From: Luteibacter sp. UNCMF331Sha3.1 | GTDB lineage: Bacteria; Pseudomonadota; Gammaproteobacteria; Xanthomonadales; Rhodanobacteraceae | NCBI RefSeq assembly: GCF_900109915.1 | Contig: NZ_FOBU01000002.1 | Coordinates: 1,009,170 to 1,073,169, forward strand | Direction of reading: 5' to 3' | Length of the DNA: 64,000 nucleotides | In this document: positions 31,076 to 39,822 of the stretch, one piece after another | Numbering within the stretch: the first letter of the stretch is position 1 | Layout of the letters: each line of letters starts with the position of its first letter | Position numbers and translations under genes: made by a program | Notes under the pieces: model-generated | Seen by the model: the letters and a program-made list of their open reading frames with translations, nothing else | What the model was told of the DNA's origin: nothing | The model's database searches: none

Positions 31076-33409
31076 ATGTTCAGAAGTTCGCTGATCGGCG
31101 CCACGGCGCTCGCGGTCGCTCTTGCCGGATGCTCGACGCTGCCGCAGCCCCGCGACGATGGTGCTCTGCAGCGCGAGGCGCTGGCCGGCACCGAAAAACC
31201 CGTCCCCCGACCCATCGTGGTCGGCACGACGAACCCGCCGGTGCAGCCGTCCCCCCAGCCCGACATCACCACGGGCACGGGTGAATTCGTCAAGGCGGTG
31301 GGCCTGCCGAAGCCGAAGCCGGTCGAGGCCGGCGCGGGTACGGTCACCTTCAATTTCGAGAACCAGCCGGTCGAATCGGTCGTGAAGGCCATCCTGGGCG
31401 ATCTGCTGCACGAGAACTACTCGATCGTGCCCGGCGTGCAGGGCAACGTGTCCTTCTCCACGTCGCAGCCGGTGACCGCCGAGCAGGCGCTGCCGATCCT
31501 CGAGACCCTGCTCTCTTGGACGGGAAATGCGCTGGTCCGCTCGGGCGACCGCTACGTGGTGCTGCCGTCCAAGGACGCCGTCGCCGGCAACCTCGTACCG
31601 AGCATCGGGGCGTCGGCGCCTCCGGGGGGCCTGCAGGCACGTCTGTTCCCGCTGCACTTCATCTCGGCCACCGAGATGCAGAAGCTCATCAAGCCTTTCG
31701 CGCGTCCCGACGCCACGCTGCTCGCCGATCCCACGCGCAACGTGCTGGTCATGGCCGGCACGCCCAGCGAACTGGAGAATTACCAGCGCACGATCGCCAC
31801 GTTCGACGTCGACTGGCTCCGCGGCATGTCGGTGGGCGTGTTCAGCCTCCAGCGCGCCGAGGTCAAGGACCTCACTCCGACGCTCGACAAGCTGTTCGGC
31901 GACAAGGGCAATACGCCGATGGCGGGCCTTCTGCGCTTCATTCCGATCGAGCGCACCAATTCGCTGGTGGTGATCAGCCCGCAGCCGGCTTACCTCGAAG
32001 AGGTGAAGAGCTGGATCGACCGCATCGATCGCGGCGGCGGCAACGAGCCGCAGCTCTACGTGTACGACGCCCGCAACGTGCAGGCGGCCGATCTCGCCAA
32101 GTACCTCTCCGACATCTACGGCGGCGGTTCCGGCAGCAACGGCGGCTCTGGCGACCGCGGCGGTCGCGTGGGCCCGGGTCTCACCTCCGGCACGCTCGGC
32201 GGCGACAACGACCTCGGCAATCGCGGCGGCTCCGGCCTCGGCAGCACCACGGGCGCCTTCGGTAACAGCTCGTCGAATTCGCAGGGCCTGCTGAACACCA
32301 CGAACAACACCAACGGCGGCCTCGGTAGCAACTCCTACGGCTCGAACAGCGGTTCGTCGTTCGGCGGCGGTGGCGGGTTCGCCGGCAGCGGCTTCAACGA
32401 CGACGACAATAATTCGAGCAATCGCAACAGCGGTCCGGTCACCACCGACGAAGGCGTGCGCATCACGTCCGTCGACGCCAACAACCAGCTGATGGTGCGC
32501 TGCCGTCCGTCACAGTGGAGCGAGATCGAGCAGGCCATCAAGCGCCTCGACGCGGTGCCGCTGCAGGTGCAGATCGAGACGCGCATCCTCGAAGTCGCCC
32601 TCACGGGCAGCTTCGAATTCGGTGTGCAATGGTACCTCGAGGGCCTTGTGGGTGGTACGAACGGTACCGTCGGCCAGCCCGGCAACAAGCAGCAGTGGGC
32701 ATTGGGCGACGGCGGCAACGTGTTCCAGCAGGGCAAGGACGCGTTCTTCTATTCGTTCGTGAACAACAATCTCGCGGTCGCGCTGCGTGCCATCGAGAAG
32801 AGCGGCAACACCAAGACGCTGTCCGCCCCGTCGCTGGTGGTGCTCAACAACCAGAAGGCGCACATCCAGGTCGGCGACCAGATTCCGATCACGCAGACGT
32901 TCGTCAACACGAACGCCAACTCGGACAACACGATCGGCCAGGTGGAATACAAGGACACCGGCGTGATCCTGAACGTGCGTCCGCGCGTCAATCCCGGCGG
33001 TCTCGTGTACCTCAACATCAACCAGGTGGTGAGCGCGCCGGGCCTGCGCGATACGGCCACCGGCAATTTCCCGATCCAGCAGCGCGAGGTCGCCACGCAG
33101 GTGGCGGTGCAGAGCGGGCAGACGGTGTTGCTGGGCGGCCTCATCAAGCAGCAGGAAGGCATCAGCGACACGGGCATCCCGGGCCTGAACCGCCTGCCGG
33201 TCGTCGGCCGCCTCTTCGGCTCCACCGCGCGCAATCGCGATCGCACGGAACTGATCGTGCTGATCACGCCGCGTGTCATCAGCAATGGCGAAGAGGCGAA
33301 GCAGGTGACGGACGAATATCAGCGAAAGTTCGAATCGCTGCGCCCGTACCGCGCCGAAGCCGCACCCGCCCCGCGCCCGACGACGGTAACGGCGCCGCTG
33401 AAGCCGTAA
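31076..33409 (+). CDS. gspD: type II secretion system secretin GspD
   Basis: Outer-membrane secretin lipoprotein, 777 residues. The signal sequence ends in the lipobox LAGC. The N0-N3 ring domains occupy about 75-470, interrupted between about 350 and 455 by a long Gly/Ser/Asn-rich linker. The secretin core follows from about 480, with VGDQIPITQTF, VILNVRPRVNPGG and the C-terminal LIVLITPRVI. It forms the exit pore of a type II secretion system. Other T2SS genes here are only gspI, J and K about 26 kb away. The start (MFRSSLIGA) gives a proper signal peptide; an upstream in-frame start does not. Confidence 0.94.
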   Translation: MFRSSLIGATALAVALAGCSTLPQPRDDGALQREALAGTEKPVPRPIVVGTTNPPVQPSPQPDITTGTGEFVKAVGLPKPKPVEAGAGTVTFNFENQPVESVVKAILGDLLHENYSIVPGVQGNVSFSTSQPVTAEQALPILETLLSWTGNALVRSGDRYVVLPSKDAVAGNLVPSIGASAPPGGLQARLFPLHFISATEMQKLIKPFARPDATLLADPTRNVLVMAGTPSELENYQRTIATFDVDWLRGMSVGVFSLQRAEVKDLTPTLDKLFGDKGNTPMAGLLRFIPIERTNSLVVISPQPAYLEEVKSWIDRIDRGGGNEPQLYVYDARNVQAADLAKYLSDIYGGGSGSNGGSGDRGGRVGPGLTSGTLGGDNDLGNRGGSGLGSTTGAFGNSSSNSQGLLNTTNNTNGGLGSNSYGSNSGSSFGGGGGFAGSGFNDDDNNSSNRNSGPVTTDEGVRITSVDANNQLMVRCRPSQWSEIEQAIKRLDAVPLQVQIETRILEVALTGSFEFGVQWYLEGLVGGTNGTVGQPGNKQQWALGDGGNVFQQGKDAFFYSFVNNNLAVALRAIEKSGNTKTLSAPSLVVLNNQKAHIQVGDQIPITQTFVNTNANSDNTIGQVEYKDTGVILNVRPRVNPGGLVYLNINQVVSAPGLRDTATGNFPIQQREVATQVAVQSGQTVLLGGLIKQQEGISDTGIPGLNRLPVVGRLFGSTARNRDRTELIVLITPRVISNGEEAKQVTDEYQRKFESLRPYRAEAAPAPRPTTVTAPLKP

Positions 33410-33411
33410 CC

Positions 33412-33480
33412 GGTGGGAGCCAGCCTGCTGGCGAAGGGTGCTTGCCGCGTGCACCCTTCGCCAGCAGGCTGGCTCCCACC
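33412..33480. repeat. REP-like inverted repeat after gspD
   Basis: GGTGGGAGCCAGCCTGCTGGCGAAGGGTGC and its inverted copy form a long arm pair, with extension AAGGGTGC/GCACCCTT beyond the core. Between convergent gspD and the small secreted-protein gene. Confidence 0.85.
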
Positions 33481-33486
33481 AGTGCC

Positions 33487-33834
33487 TTAGCGAACCGGTG
33501 TGGCCATAGGGGTAGGGTAGGTGACCACCGGCCGATACGGCTGCACCGATCGCCTCAGATTCGTCCCCATCCGATTCCGCAATCCACTCGCGTTATAAAG
33601 CCCGAGACGATTCGTCGGGCTCTTCGTCACATCCCCATCGAGCACCGGCATCGGCGTCATGTCGCCCGTCATGCGCTGACTCAGGCACGCATACGACAAA
33701 CCGACCGACGCCGCACCTGCCGGCTCGACGCATCCTGCGGTCGCGTGCACGCCTGGCAGGTCGACGGCGGCCTGCGCGATCGCCCCTTGCGACACGCAAA
33801 CGCCCACCATCATCACAGCTTGCCGAATACGCAT
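33487..33834 (-). CDS. small secreted protein of the TPS locus
   Basis: 115 residues with a signal peptide (MRIRQAVMMVGVCVSQGAIAQA). The mature part has two Cys (ATAGCVEP, SYACLSQR) that may form a disulphide. It ends in a segment rich in Asn/Arg/Pro (SPTNRLGLYNASGLRNRMG). GGGAGAG lies before ATG 33834; an upstream ATG would add nine charged residues. It is divergent from the STN-FecI-FecR genes. Function not recognised; its place suggests it belongs to the adhesin system. Confidence 0.65.
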   Translation of the reverse strand: MRIRQAVMMVGVCVSQGAIAQAAVDLPGVHATAGCVEPAGAASVGLSYACLSQRMTGDMTPMPVLDGDVTKSPTNRLGLYNASGLRNRMGTNLRRSVQPYRPVVTYPTPMATPVR

Positions 33835-33905
33835 AGCTCTCTCCCTGCGTGCATGACGCATGGAATATCACGCACGCCAAGGGCTGTGAAGCGTCGGGCG
33901 CGTCG

Positions 33906-33955
33906 TGTCACGGAGCGGTCATTAATGCTGTCACGGTCATGGCGTCCGGCTGTCA
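33906..33955. promoter_or_regulatory. three TGTCA direct repeats upstream of the STN gene
   Basis: TGTCA occurs at 33906, 33929 and 33951, spaced 23 and 22 bp, about two helical turns; the first two continue identically as TGTCACGG. The array lies 60-110 bp before the STN-domain gene and 70-120 bp before the divergent small gene. It could be a regulator binding array; the regulator is unknown. Confidence 0.35.
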
Positions 33956-34016
33956 TCTGCCGAACCTAGCCTTCCGCGCAGGGCGCCACCCGTACCGCCA
34001 CGCACGAGGAACGACC

Positions 34017-34706
34017 GTGACGCGCAGCGTGCTCATCGCGTGCATGGTGCTCTCGGCGGTGGTCGCGCCGATCGTGCACGCACAGGGAACGGACGTCAGG
34101 CCACAGGGGATGGAGCAGACGCATGCGCCGACGCGCTTCGACATCGATGCACAGCCTGTCGCCACCGCGCTGCGCGCATACAGCGAAGCGACGGGCATCG
34201 CGGTGCTCTTCGACGACGACCTCGTCGCAACCCGGCAGACCGACGGCCTGCACGGCATCGCCGATCCGCGCGATGCGCTGCGCATCCTGCTCGTCGGCAC
34301 CGGCCTCGATGCGCATTTCTCCTCCATGAACGCATTCACCGTCACCGCGGCAGGAAACGTGCCGACAGGCGACGCGGTCGCGGCGACCGCATCCGTCGAC
34401 GATGCGCGGTCGCTCGACGAGGCGTCCGCGCATCGCCTGCAGGCCGCCGTCATGCGCGCGCTGTGCGCCCGCCCGGACACACGCCCAGGCTCGTTCCGCC
34501 TCGCCCTCCAGATGTGGATCGACGAGGCCGGCGACATCAGCGACATTGCCGCCCTCGCGCCGTCCGACGACCCGGTCCGCGACACGCGCGTGCTGACCAC
34601 CCTCCGTGCGATGCGGGTATCCCCGGCGCTGCATGCCGCCAGCCCCGTCACCCTCCTGCTGCGGCCGTCGGCCGCGACGGCCGCGTGCCGGGAGGCATCG
34701 ACGTGA
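34017..34706 (+). CDS. STN-domain periplasmic protein
   Basis: 229 residues, GTG start after GAGGA. A signal peptide (MTRSVLIACMVLSAVVAPIVHAQ) is followed by an STN (secretin/TonB N-terminal short) domain at about 35-95 (FDIDAQPVATALRAYSEATGIAVLFDD). A C-terminal region of about 140-229 (LALQMWIDEAGDISDIAAL, LRAMRVSP) resembles a TonB C-terminal fold. STN domains normally contact FecR-type regulators in iron-receptor signalling. Here the protein is free in the periplasm and is translationally coupled (GTGA) to the FecI-type sigma gene, so it may replace a receptor as signal input. Confidence 0.82.
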   Translation: MTRSVLIACMVLSAVVAPIVHAQGTDVRPQGMEQTHAPTRFDIDAQPVATALRAYSEATGIAVLFDDDLVATRQTDGLHGIADPRDALRILLVGTGLDAHFSSMNAFTVTAAGNVPTGDAVAATASVDDARSLDEASAHRLQAAVMRALCARPDTRPGSFRLALQMWIDEAGDISDIAALAPSDDPVRDTRVLTTLRAMRVSPALHAASPVTLLLRPSAATAACREAST

Positions 34707-35251
34707 CCGCCGGCACGGACACGTCGATGCTCGGCCTGTTCCTCGCCAACTACGAGGACTTCCGGCGTCGGCTCCGTCGTCGACTTCGCTCCGACGATCT
34801 CGTCGACGACGTGCTCCAGGAGACCTACCTCCGCGTCGAACGCCTCGACCCGGCGGTGGAGTGCGCCACGCATCCCACGGGATATCTGTTCCGCATGGCA
34901 CTGAACATGGCCGTCGACCAGCGGCGCGCGGCAAGCTGGCTGCTCGGTGCCGAAGAGATCGACGACCTCATCAACGGCGTGGACGACACGCTCGACCCGC
35001 CGACCGTCCTCGCGTCGCGGCAGGACCTCGAGGCTCTCGGCGAGGCGCTGGACGCGCTGACGCGTCGCCAGCGCGACATCCTGATCGCGGCACGCGTCGA
35101 CGAAGAATCGCAGGCGGCGATCGCCGCGCGCCACGGTATCTCGGTGCGCATGGTCGGCAAGGAACTGAAGAAGGCTCTGGAGACGTGCGCCACAAAAACA
35201 GGGCGTCGCTCGTTCCAGCGGTTCGGTCCGGGTGCGGGAGCTTCGTCTTGA
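34703..35251 (+). CDS. FecI-type ECF sigma factor
   Basis: 182 residues. Region 2 is at about 12-75 (YEDFRRRLRRRLRSDDLVDDVLQETYLRVERL) and region 4 at about 110-165 (ALDALTRRQRDILIAARVDEESQAAIAARHGISVRMVGKELKKAL). GTG 34703 overlaps the STN stop and has GGGAGG upstream; ATG 34727 is an alternative. It is followed at once by a FecR-type gene, its expected membrane partner. Likely target: the tpsB-to-tpsA genes downstream. Confidence 0.9.
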   Translation: MTAGTDTSMLGLFLANYEDFRRRLRRRLRSDDLVDDVLQETYLRVERLDPAVECATHPTGYLFRMALNMAVDQRRAASWLLGAEEIDDLINGVDDTLDPPTVLASRQDLEALGEALDALTRRQRDILIAARVDEESQAAIAARHGISVRMVGKELKKALETCATKTGRRSFQRFGPGAGASS

Positions 35252-35256
35252 CTGAC

Positions 35257-36228
35257 ATGGCATCGACGCGCATCCACGAGAGCGACCGCCAGGCGCATGC
35301 CTGGCTCGTCCACCTGAAGTCGGGAACCGCCACGCGCGAGGACGCCGAGGCGTTCCGTCGCTGGTGCGACGCGAGCCCCGATCATGCCGAGGCGTTCATC
35401 CGCGCCCGGCGTCTGTGGGACGATCTCGGTCCCGCCGTCCGGACGCGCGCGGAGCGCAGGGAGCGCGAGCAGGCCGTGCCCCGTCGTCATGGCGTGCGGT
35501 CGGGCCGGCGCGCCTTTCTCGCGACCGCGATCGGTGCCGCGGTCGCCGCCGTCGTGCTGCTGCGGCACGGGCCCGCGCTCGGTCTGACCGGCGGGGGCGA
35601 TGCGACACGGCTGCGTACCGCCGTGGGCGAACAGCGCCGCGTCAGGATCGCCCCGGATATCGAGCTCGAACTCAACACCGCGACGGAGGTGTCGCTGCGC
35701 ACGCGCGACGGCGTCGTGACCGGCATGCGCCTGCGCAACGGCGAGGCGCTCGTGCACATCGCGCCATCGCACGCGGGCCCCTTCGACGTCGAGCTCGGCG
35801 ACGGCACGCTGCTGGCGTCGCCCGGCGCCTCGTTCGCCGTGCGGTGCCTCGACGCCGCGGCGAGCGTCACCTGCCTCGATGGGGAGGCCGTCCTCGCGCG
35901 GTCCGGCGAAAAGACCGCCGTGAAGCCGTCGCAGCAGGTCGCCTTCGACAACGGCGGCACGGCGACCACGGTCGCGGTGAATCCCGCCACGGCGCTCGCA
36001 TGGCGCGATCGTGTGCTGATCTACGACAACACGCCGCTCGACGACGTCGTCGCGGACATCAACCGCTACCGCCCCGGCCGCCTCGTCATCACCGATCGCG
36101 CGCTCGGCGAGCGCCGGGTGCATGCGCGCTTCACCCTCGACCAGATGGCCGAGGTGGCGTCGCTGATCCAGGATGCCTACGGCGCGCACGCTACCCATCT
36201 TCCGGGTGGCTGGGTGTTGCTCAGCTGA
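35257..36228 (+). CDS. FecR-type anti-sigma/regulator
   Basis: 323 residues. The N-terminal cytosolic sigma-binding region (DUF4880-like, about 12-58: HAWLVHLKSGTATREDAEAFRRWCDAS) precedes a single transmembrane segment at about 86-104. That segment opens with a twin-arginine (GRRAFLATAIG), as in E. coli FecR, which uses the Tat route. The periplasmic FecR domain (about 120-230) and a C-terminal STN-like DUF4974 region (NTPLDDVVADINRYRPGRLVI) follow. It starts 5 bases after the FecI-type gene. Confidence 0.9.
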   Translation: MASTRIHESDRQAHAWLVHLKSGTATREDAEAFRRWCDASPDHAEAFIRARRLWDDLGPAVRTRAERREREQAVPRRHGVRSGRRAFLATAIGAAVAAVVLLRHGPALGLTGGGDATRLRTAVGEQRRVRIAPDIELELNTATEVSLRTRDGVVTGMRLRNGEALVHIAPSHAGPFDVELGDGTLLASPGASFAVRCLDAAASVTCLDGEAVLARSGEKTAVKPSQQVAFDNGGTATTVAVNPATALAWRDRVLIYDNTPLDDVVADINRYRPGRLVITDRALGERRVHARFTLDQMAEVASLIQDAYGAHATHLPGGWVLLS

Positions 36229-36238
36229 TACGCCCCTG

Positions 36239-36268
36239 GTGTGGGAGCGGCCGAGGCCGCTCCCACAC
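36239..36268. repeat. palindrome GTGTGGGAGCGGCC after fecR
   Basis: A perfect 14-bp stem GTGTGGGAGCGGCC/GGCCGCTCCCACAC with a GA spacer, 10 bases after the FecR stop. A GTGGGAGCGG subfamily of the REP-like repeats; a candidate terminator between fecR and tpsB. Confidence 0.75.
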
Positions 36269-36333
36269 GGTTCGATGAATTTTTCGTGACATCGGTTCAG
36301 TGCGGTCCCTGTCGAGCCGTCTTGTGGGCAAAC

Positions 36334-36359
36334 GGAACATCAGGGGACAGTCCGCGTGG
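36334..36359 (+). promoter_or_regulatory. possible ECF promoter of tpsB
   Basis: GGAAC (36334-36338), 16-base spacer, CGTGG (36355-36359) fits the general ECF layout GGAAC-N16-CGT. It lies about 26 bases before tpsB. The FecI-type sigma encoded just upstream is the obvious candidate to use it. Confidence 0.35.
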
Positions 36360-36384
36360 CTACACGAGCAGTACGGGTGAACGC

Positions 36385-37995
36385 ATGAGGCGTGCCGCGG
36401 CTTATCGCAGGGTGCATGCGCTCGCGCTCGCCATGTCGTTGAGCCTGCCGGCATGCGTCGCCGCGCAGGACGCGCCGTCGACGTTCGACGTGAACGAATA
36501 CGTCGTCGATGGCAACACGACGCTTCCGGCGCTCGACATCGAGACGGCCGTCTATCCGTTTCTCGGTCCCGGCCGCACGATGAACGACGTCGGCGCCGCG
36601 CGGGAGGCCTTGCAGAAGGCGTATCAGGCCCGCGGTTACCAGTCCGTGGTGGTCGAGCTTCCGCAGCAACAGGTCAAGGGCGGCGTCATCCGCTTCCAGG
36701 TGACGGAGAACGCGATCGGTCGCGTGCGAGTCGAAGGGGCGACCTACCGGTCGCCGCGCGATATCCGCGACGCGGTGCCGGCGCTGTGCGAGGGCGAGGT
36801 GCCGGATTTCGCGAAGGCGCAGCAGCAGCTGACCGACGTGAATCGCCGCGGCGGCGCGCAGGTCGTCCCGGTGATCACCCCGGGCAGGTTGCCCCAGACG
36901 ATGGATGTGACGCTGAAGGTCACCGACACGTCGCCGTTGCACGCGAGTCTGGAGGTCAACAACGACCACAGCGTCAACACGCCCGAGCTGCGCACCGTGG
37001 CCAGCGTGCGTGACGACAACCTGTTCCAGAAAGGGCACGCGGCGTCGTTCACTTACATCGTGGCCCCGCAGCACCGCGACGCGGCGGAAGTCTTCGCCGG
37101 CTCCTACCTCGTGCCGATCGATAGCGAATGGAGCGTCCTCGCTTCCGCCTACAAGTCGAACAGCAACGCCAACGCCGTGGGCGGCACGACGGTGCTGGGC
37201 AAGGGCAACGCGGTCGGCTTCAGCGTCATCCGCAACCTGCCGACGCACGGCGAGTACTCGCAATCGCTTTCGATGGGGCTCACGCGCAAGCACTTCGACC
37301 AGAACATCAGCCTCGCCGACCAGACCTCGAAGTCGCCGATCACGTATATCCCGCTCAACGTCGCTTACCAGGGCCAGTCGATCGGCGACACCACGGTCAG
37401 TACGCTCGCCATCGGCGGAACGCTCGGTTTCCGCGCCGGCGGCAGCAACGCCGCGGAGTTCGACAACCAGCGCTACAAGGCGCGCGCCAACTTCTTCTAC
37501 CTGAAGCTCGACGGCGGCCACACGCGCACCTTCGAAAGCGGCTACGCACTCGCCGGCCGGCTCGGCGCGCAGCTGTCGAACTCGTCGCTGATCTCCAGCG
37601 AGCAGTACGCCGCGGGCGGCCAGAGCACGGTGCGCGGTTACCTCGAAGCCGAGCAGACCGCCGACCACGGCGTGATCGCCTCGGTGGAGCTGCGCACGCC
37701 GTCGATCGCCGCGCACCTCGGTACCTGGGTGAACGACTGGCGCTTCCATGCGTTCGTCGACGCCGCGCACCTCGTCTTGATGAACGCGCTGCCCCAGCTG
37801 GTGGACCCCGCCCACCCGGCCGCGGGTAGCACGCGCGTGACGAGCTACGACCTGTCGAGTGTCGGCCTCGGTACCCGTTTCCAGATCTTCAATGTCGCCA
37901 CGGGCGCGTTCGAAATGGCCTATCCGTTCAAGGACGGTCAGGCCACGCGCGCGCACGACACACGCATCCATTTCTCACTCAAAGCGGACCTCTGA
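36385..37995 (+). CDS. TpsB outer-membrane exporter (FhaC/ShlB family)
   Basis: Two-partner-secretion pore, 536 residues. Signal peptide (about 1-28), two POTRA domains (about 33-190; YVVDGNTTLPALDIE and VEGATYRSPRDIR), then a 16-strand beta-barrel with the family motifs VRGY (STVRGYLEAEQ) and a final barrel strand ending in a basic/hydrophobic residue pattern. It exports a TpsA protein, clearly the 4,016-residue haemagglutinin at 43968. The gene order is unusual: six genes separate the two partners. The start (MRRAAAYRRVHALALAMS) gives the signal peptide. Confidence 0.92.
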   Translation: MRRAAAYRRVHALALAMSLSLPACVAAQDAPSTFDVNEYVVDGNTTLPALDIETAVYPFLGPGRTMNDVGAAREALQKAYQARGYQSVVVELPQQQVKGGVIRFQVTENAIGRVRVEGATYRSPRDIRDAVPALCEGEVPDFAKAQQQLTDVNRRGGAQVVPVITPGRLPQTMDVTLKVTDTSPLHASLEVNNDHSVNTPELRTVASVRDDNLFQKGHAASFTYIVAPQHRDAAEVFAGSYLVPIDSEWSVLASAYKSNSNANAVGGTTVLGKGNAVGFSVIRNLPTHGEYSQSLSMGLTRKHFDQNISLADQTSKSPITYIPLNVAYQGQSIGDTTVSTLAIGGTLGFRAGGSNAAEFDNQRYKARANFFYLKLDGGHTRTFESGYALAGRLGAQLSNSSLISSEQYAAGGQSTVRGYLEAEQTADHGVIASVELRTPSIAAHLGTWVNDWRFHAFVDAAHLVLMNALPQLVDPAHPAAGSTRVTSYDLSSVGLGTRFQIFNVATGAFEMAYPFKDGQATRAHDTRIHFSLKADL

Positions 37996-38033
37996 CCTCC
38001 GGGTCGGACGACGTGCATCCAGAGGCTATCGCC

Positions 38034-39809
38034 GTGCTACGACGTATTCTCCTGACCAGTTTCTTCCTCCTCGGTGCGATCCCCGCCGCGCACGCCGACG
38101 CCTCGTGGTGGAACCAGGACTTCGCCTTCCGCAAGGCCATCACCGTCGACACGACGGCCAAGGGCGGCAACGTGACGGGGCAGGCCGGCCGCGTGCCGCT
38201 GCTGGTCCGCCTGCACTCGGGCAACTTCACGTTCGACGGCGTGTCCGAGACGGGTGCCGACGTGCGCTTCGTCGCGGGCGACGACAAGACGCCGCTGAAC
38301 TACCAGATCGAGAGCTTCGACCCGGTGCTCGGTGTCGCGCTGGTCTGGGTGGACGTGCCGCAGCTCGCACCGGACGCGCAGCAGCAGGTGTGGATGTACT
38401 ACGGCAACCCGAAGGCGCAGGGTGGCGAGAAGGCCGGTGCCGTGTTCGACGCCGATTACGCGGCGGTCTACCACTTCGAGGAAGCCGCCGGCACGCCCCC
38501 GCAGGACGCGACGGCCTATGCGAACAACGCGGTCGGTAACGACATCCTCACCGCCGACGGCATCGTCGGCAAGGCCGCCCGCTTCGACGGTTCGAAGATC
38601 GTGACGCTGCCCGGCAGCGTGTCCATGAACGTGGCCGAGGGCGGCAGCTTCACGTTCAGCGCCTGGGTGAAGCCGGACGCGGTCGCGCCCGGTCGCGCGC
38701 TGCTCTACGCGCGCCGCCAGGGCGAGCACCAGCTGCTGGTCGGCCTCGACGGCGGGGTACCGTTCGTGCAGGTCGACGGCAACACCAGCGCGCCGGGCGA
38801 ACCGCTGAAGTCGGCCGCATGGGCGCACGTCGCGGTCGCCGCGAGCGGCAACGACGTCGCACTCTACGTCGACGGTCGTCCTTACGCGAAGCTCGAGACG
38901 AAGCTGCCCGCGATGACCAGTCCGGCGACCCTCGGTGGCGACGTGGCGGGGCAGGCGGAAACCTTCGTGCCGTTTGCCGGCATGATGGACGAGGTGCGCC
39001 TGTCGCGTGTGGCCCGTCCGGCCACGCTGATCGCGGTGGACGCGCAGACGCAGGGTGCCGAGTCGAAGCTCCTGACCTACGGCGCCGACGAAAAGCAGTC
39101 CGGCGTCGGCTTCGGTTATTTCGGTGTCATCGTGAAGTCGGTGACGATCGACGCATGGGTCGTGATCGGCATCCTGCTGATCATGGCGGCGATCTCGTGG
39201 CTCGTGATGTGGCAGCGCGCGGCCTACGTCAACAAGGTGACCCGCGCCAACGAAGATTTCCTGGACGCGTTCCGTGGTCAGGGCCGCAACATCCTCGCGC
39301 TCTCGCGCGATCCGACGGCGTCGCGCCTCCAGGACGCTTCGCTCTATCGCCTCTACAAGGTCGGCGCCGCCGAAGTGTGGAGCCGCCGCGACGAAGACGG
39401 CGTGGAGCACATCGCGTCGGAGTCGATCGAGGCGATCCGCGCCACCATGGATTCGGTGCTGGTCCGCGAGAACCAGGCGCTGGCGAAATCCATGGTGATG
39501 CTCACCATCGCGATTTCCGGCGGCCCGTTCCTCGGCCTGCTCGGTACGGTGGTCGGCGTGATGATCACCTTCGCGGCCATCGCCGCGGCCGGCGACGTGA
39601 ACGTCAACGCCATCGCGCCGGGTATCGCCGCCGCTTTGCTGGCCACCGTGGCCGGCCTGTTCGTCGCGATCCCTGCGCTGTTCGGCTACAACTACCTACT
39701 GATCCGCAACAAGAACGTCACCGCGAACATGCAGGTGTTCGTGGACGAGTTCGTGACCCGCCTCGCCGAGCAGCAGCGCGTGGTCCGTCCCACGGCCGTC
39801 GCGGCGTAA
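38034..39809 (+). CDS. DUF2341-LamG-ExbB fusion protein
   Basis: 591 residues. A signal sequence (MLRRILLTSFFLLGAIPAAHADA) leads to a DUF2341 domain (about 25-130; FAFRKAITVD, VPLLVRLHSGNF), a LamG/concanavalin-like domain (about 140-335), a transmembrane helix at about 370-390 and a MotA/TolQ/ExbB proton-channel domain with helices at about 485-510 and 526-550. It is thus an ExbB whose periplasmic side carries a carbohydrate- or protein-binding module. The GTG at 38034 has AGAGG 8 bases upstream; GTG 38013 is an in-frame alternative. It is followed by exbD and tonB. Confidence 0.88.
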   Translation: MLRRILLTSFFLLGAIPAAHADASWWNQDFAFRKAITVDTTAKGGNVTGQAGRVPLLVRLHSGNFTFDGVSETGADVRFVAGDDKTPLNYQIESFDPVLGVALVWVDVPQLAPDAQQQVWMYYGNPKAQGGEKAGAVFDADYAAVYHFEEAAGTPPQDATAYANNAVGNDILTADGIVGKAARFDGSKIVTLPGSVSMNVAEGGSFTFSAWVKPDAVAPGRALLYARRQGEHQLLVGLDGGVPFVQVDGNTSAPGEPLKSAAWAHVAVAASGNDVALYVDGRPYAKLETKLPAMTSPATLGGDVAGQAETFVPFAGMMDEVRLSRVARPATLIAVDAQTQGAESKLLTYGADEKQSGVGFGYFGVIVKSVTIDAWVVIGILLIMAAISWLVMWQRAAYVNKVTRANEDFLDAFRGQGRNILALSRDPTASRLQDASLYRLYKVGAAEVWSRRDEDGVEHIASESIEAIRATMDSVLVRENQALAKSMVMLTIAISGGPFLGLLGTVVGVMITFAAIAAAGDVNVNAIAPGIAAALLATVAGLFVAIPALFGYNYLLIRNKNVTANMQVFVDEFVTRLAEQQRVVRPTAVAA

Positions 39810-39822
39810 GGGGCGCTGAGTC

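Noticed and set aside
33906-33932. TGTCACG at 33906 as a third ECF41 promoter
   Set aside because: After a 16-base spacer the -10 position reads TGTC rather than CGTC, and the genes belong to the FecI-controlled locus; the repeat pattern fits an operator better.
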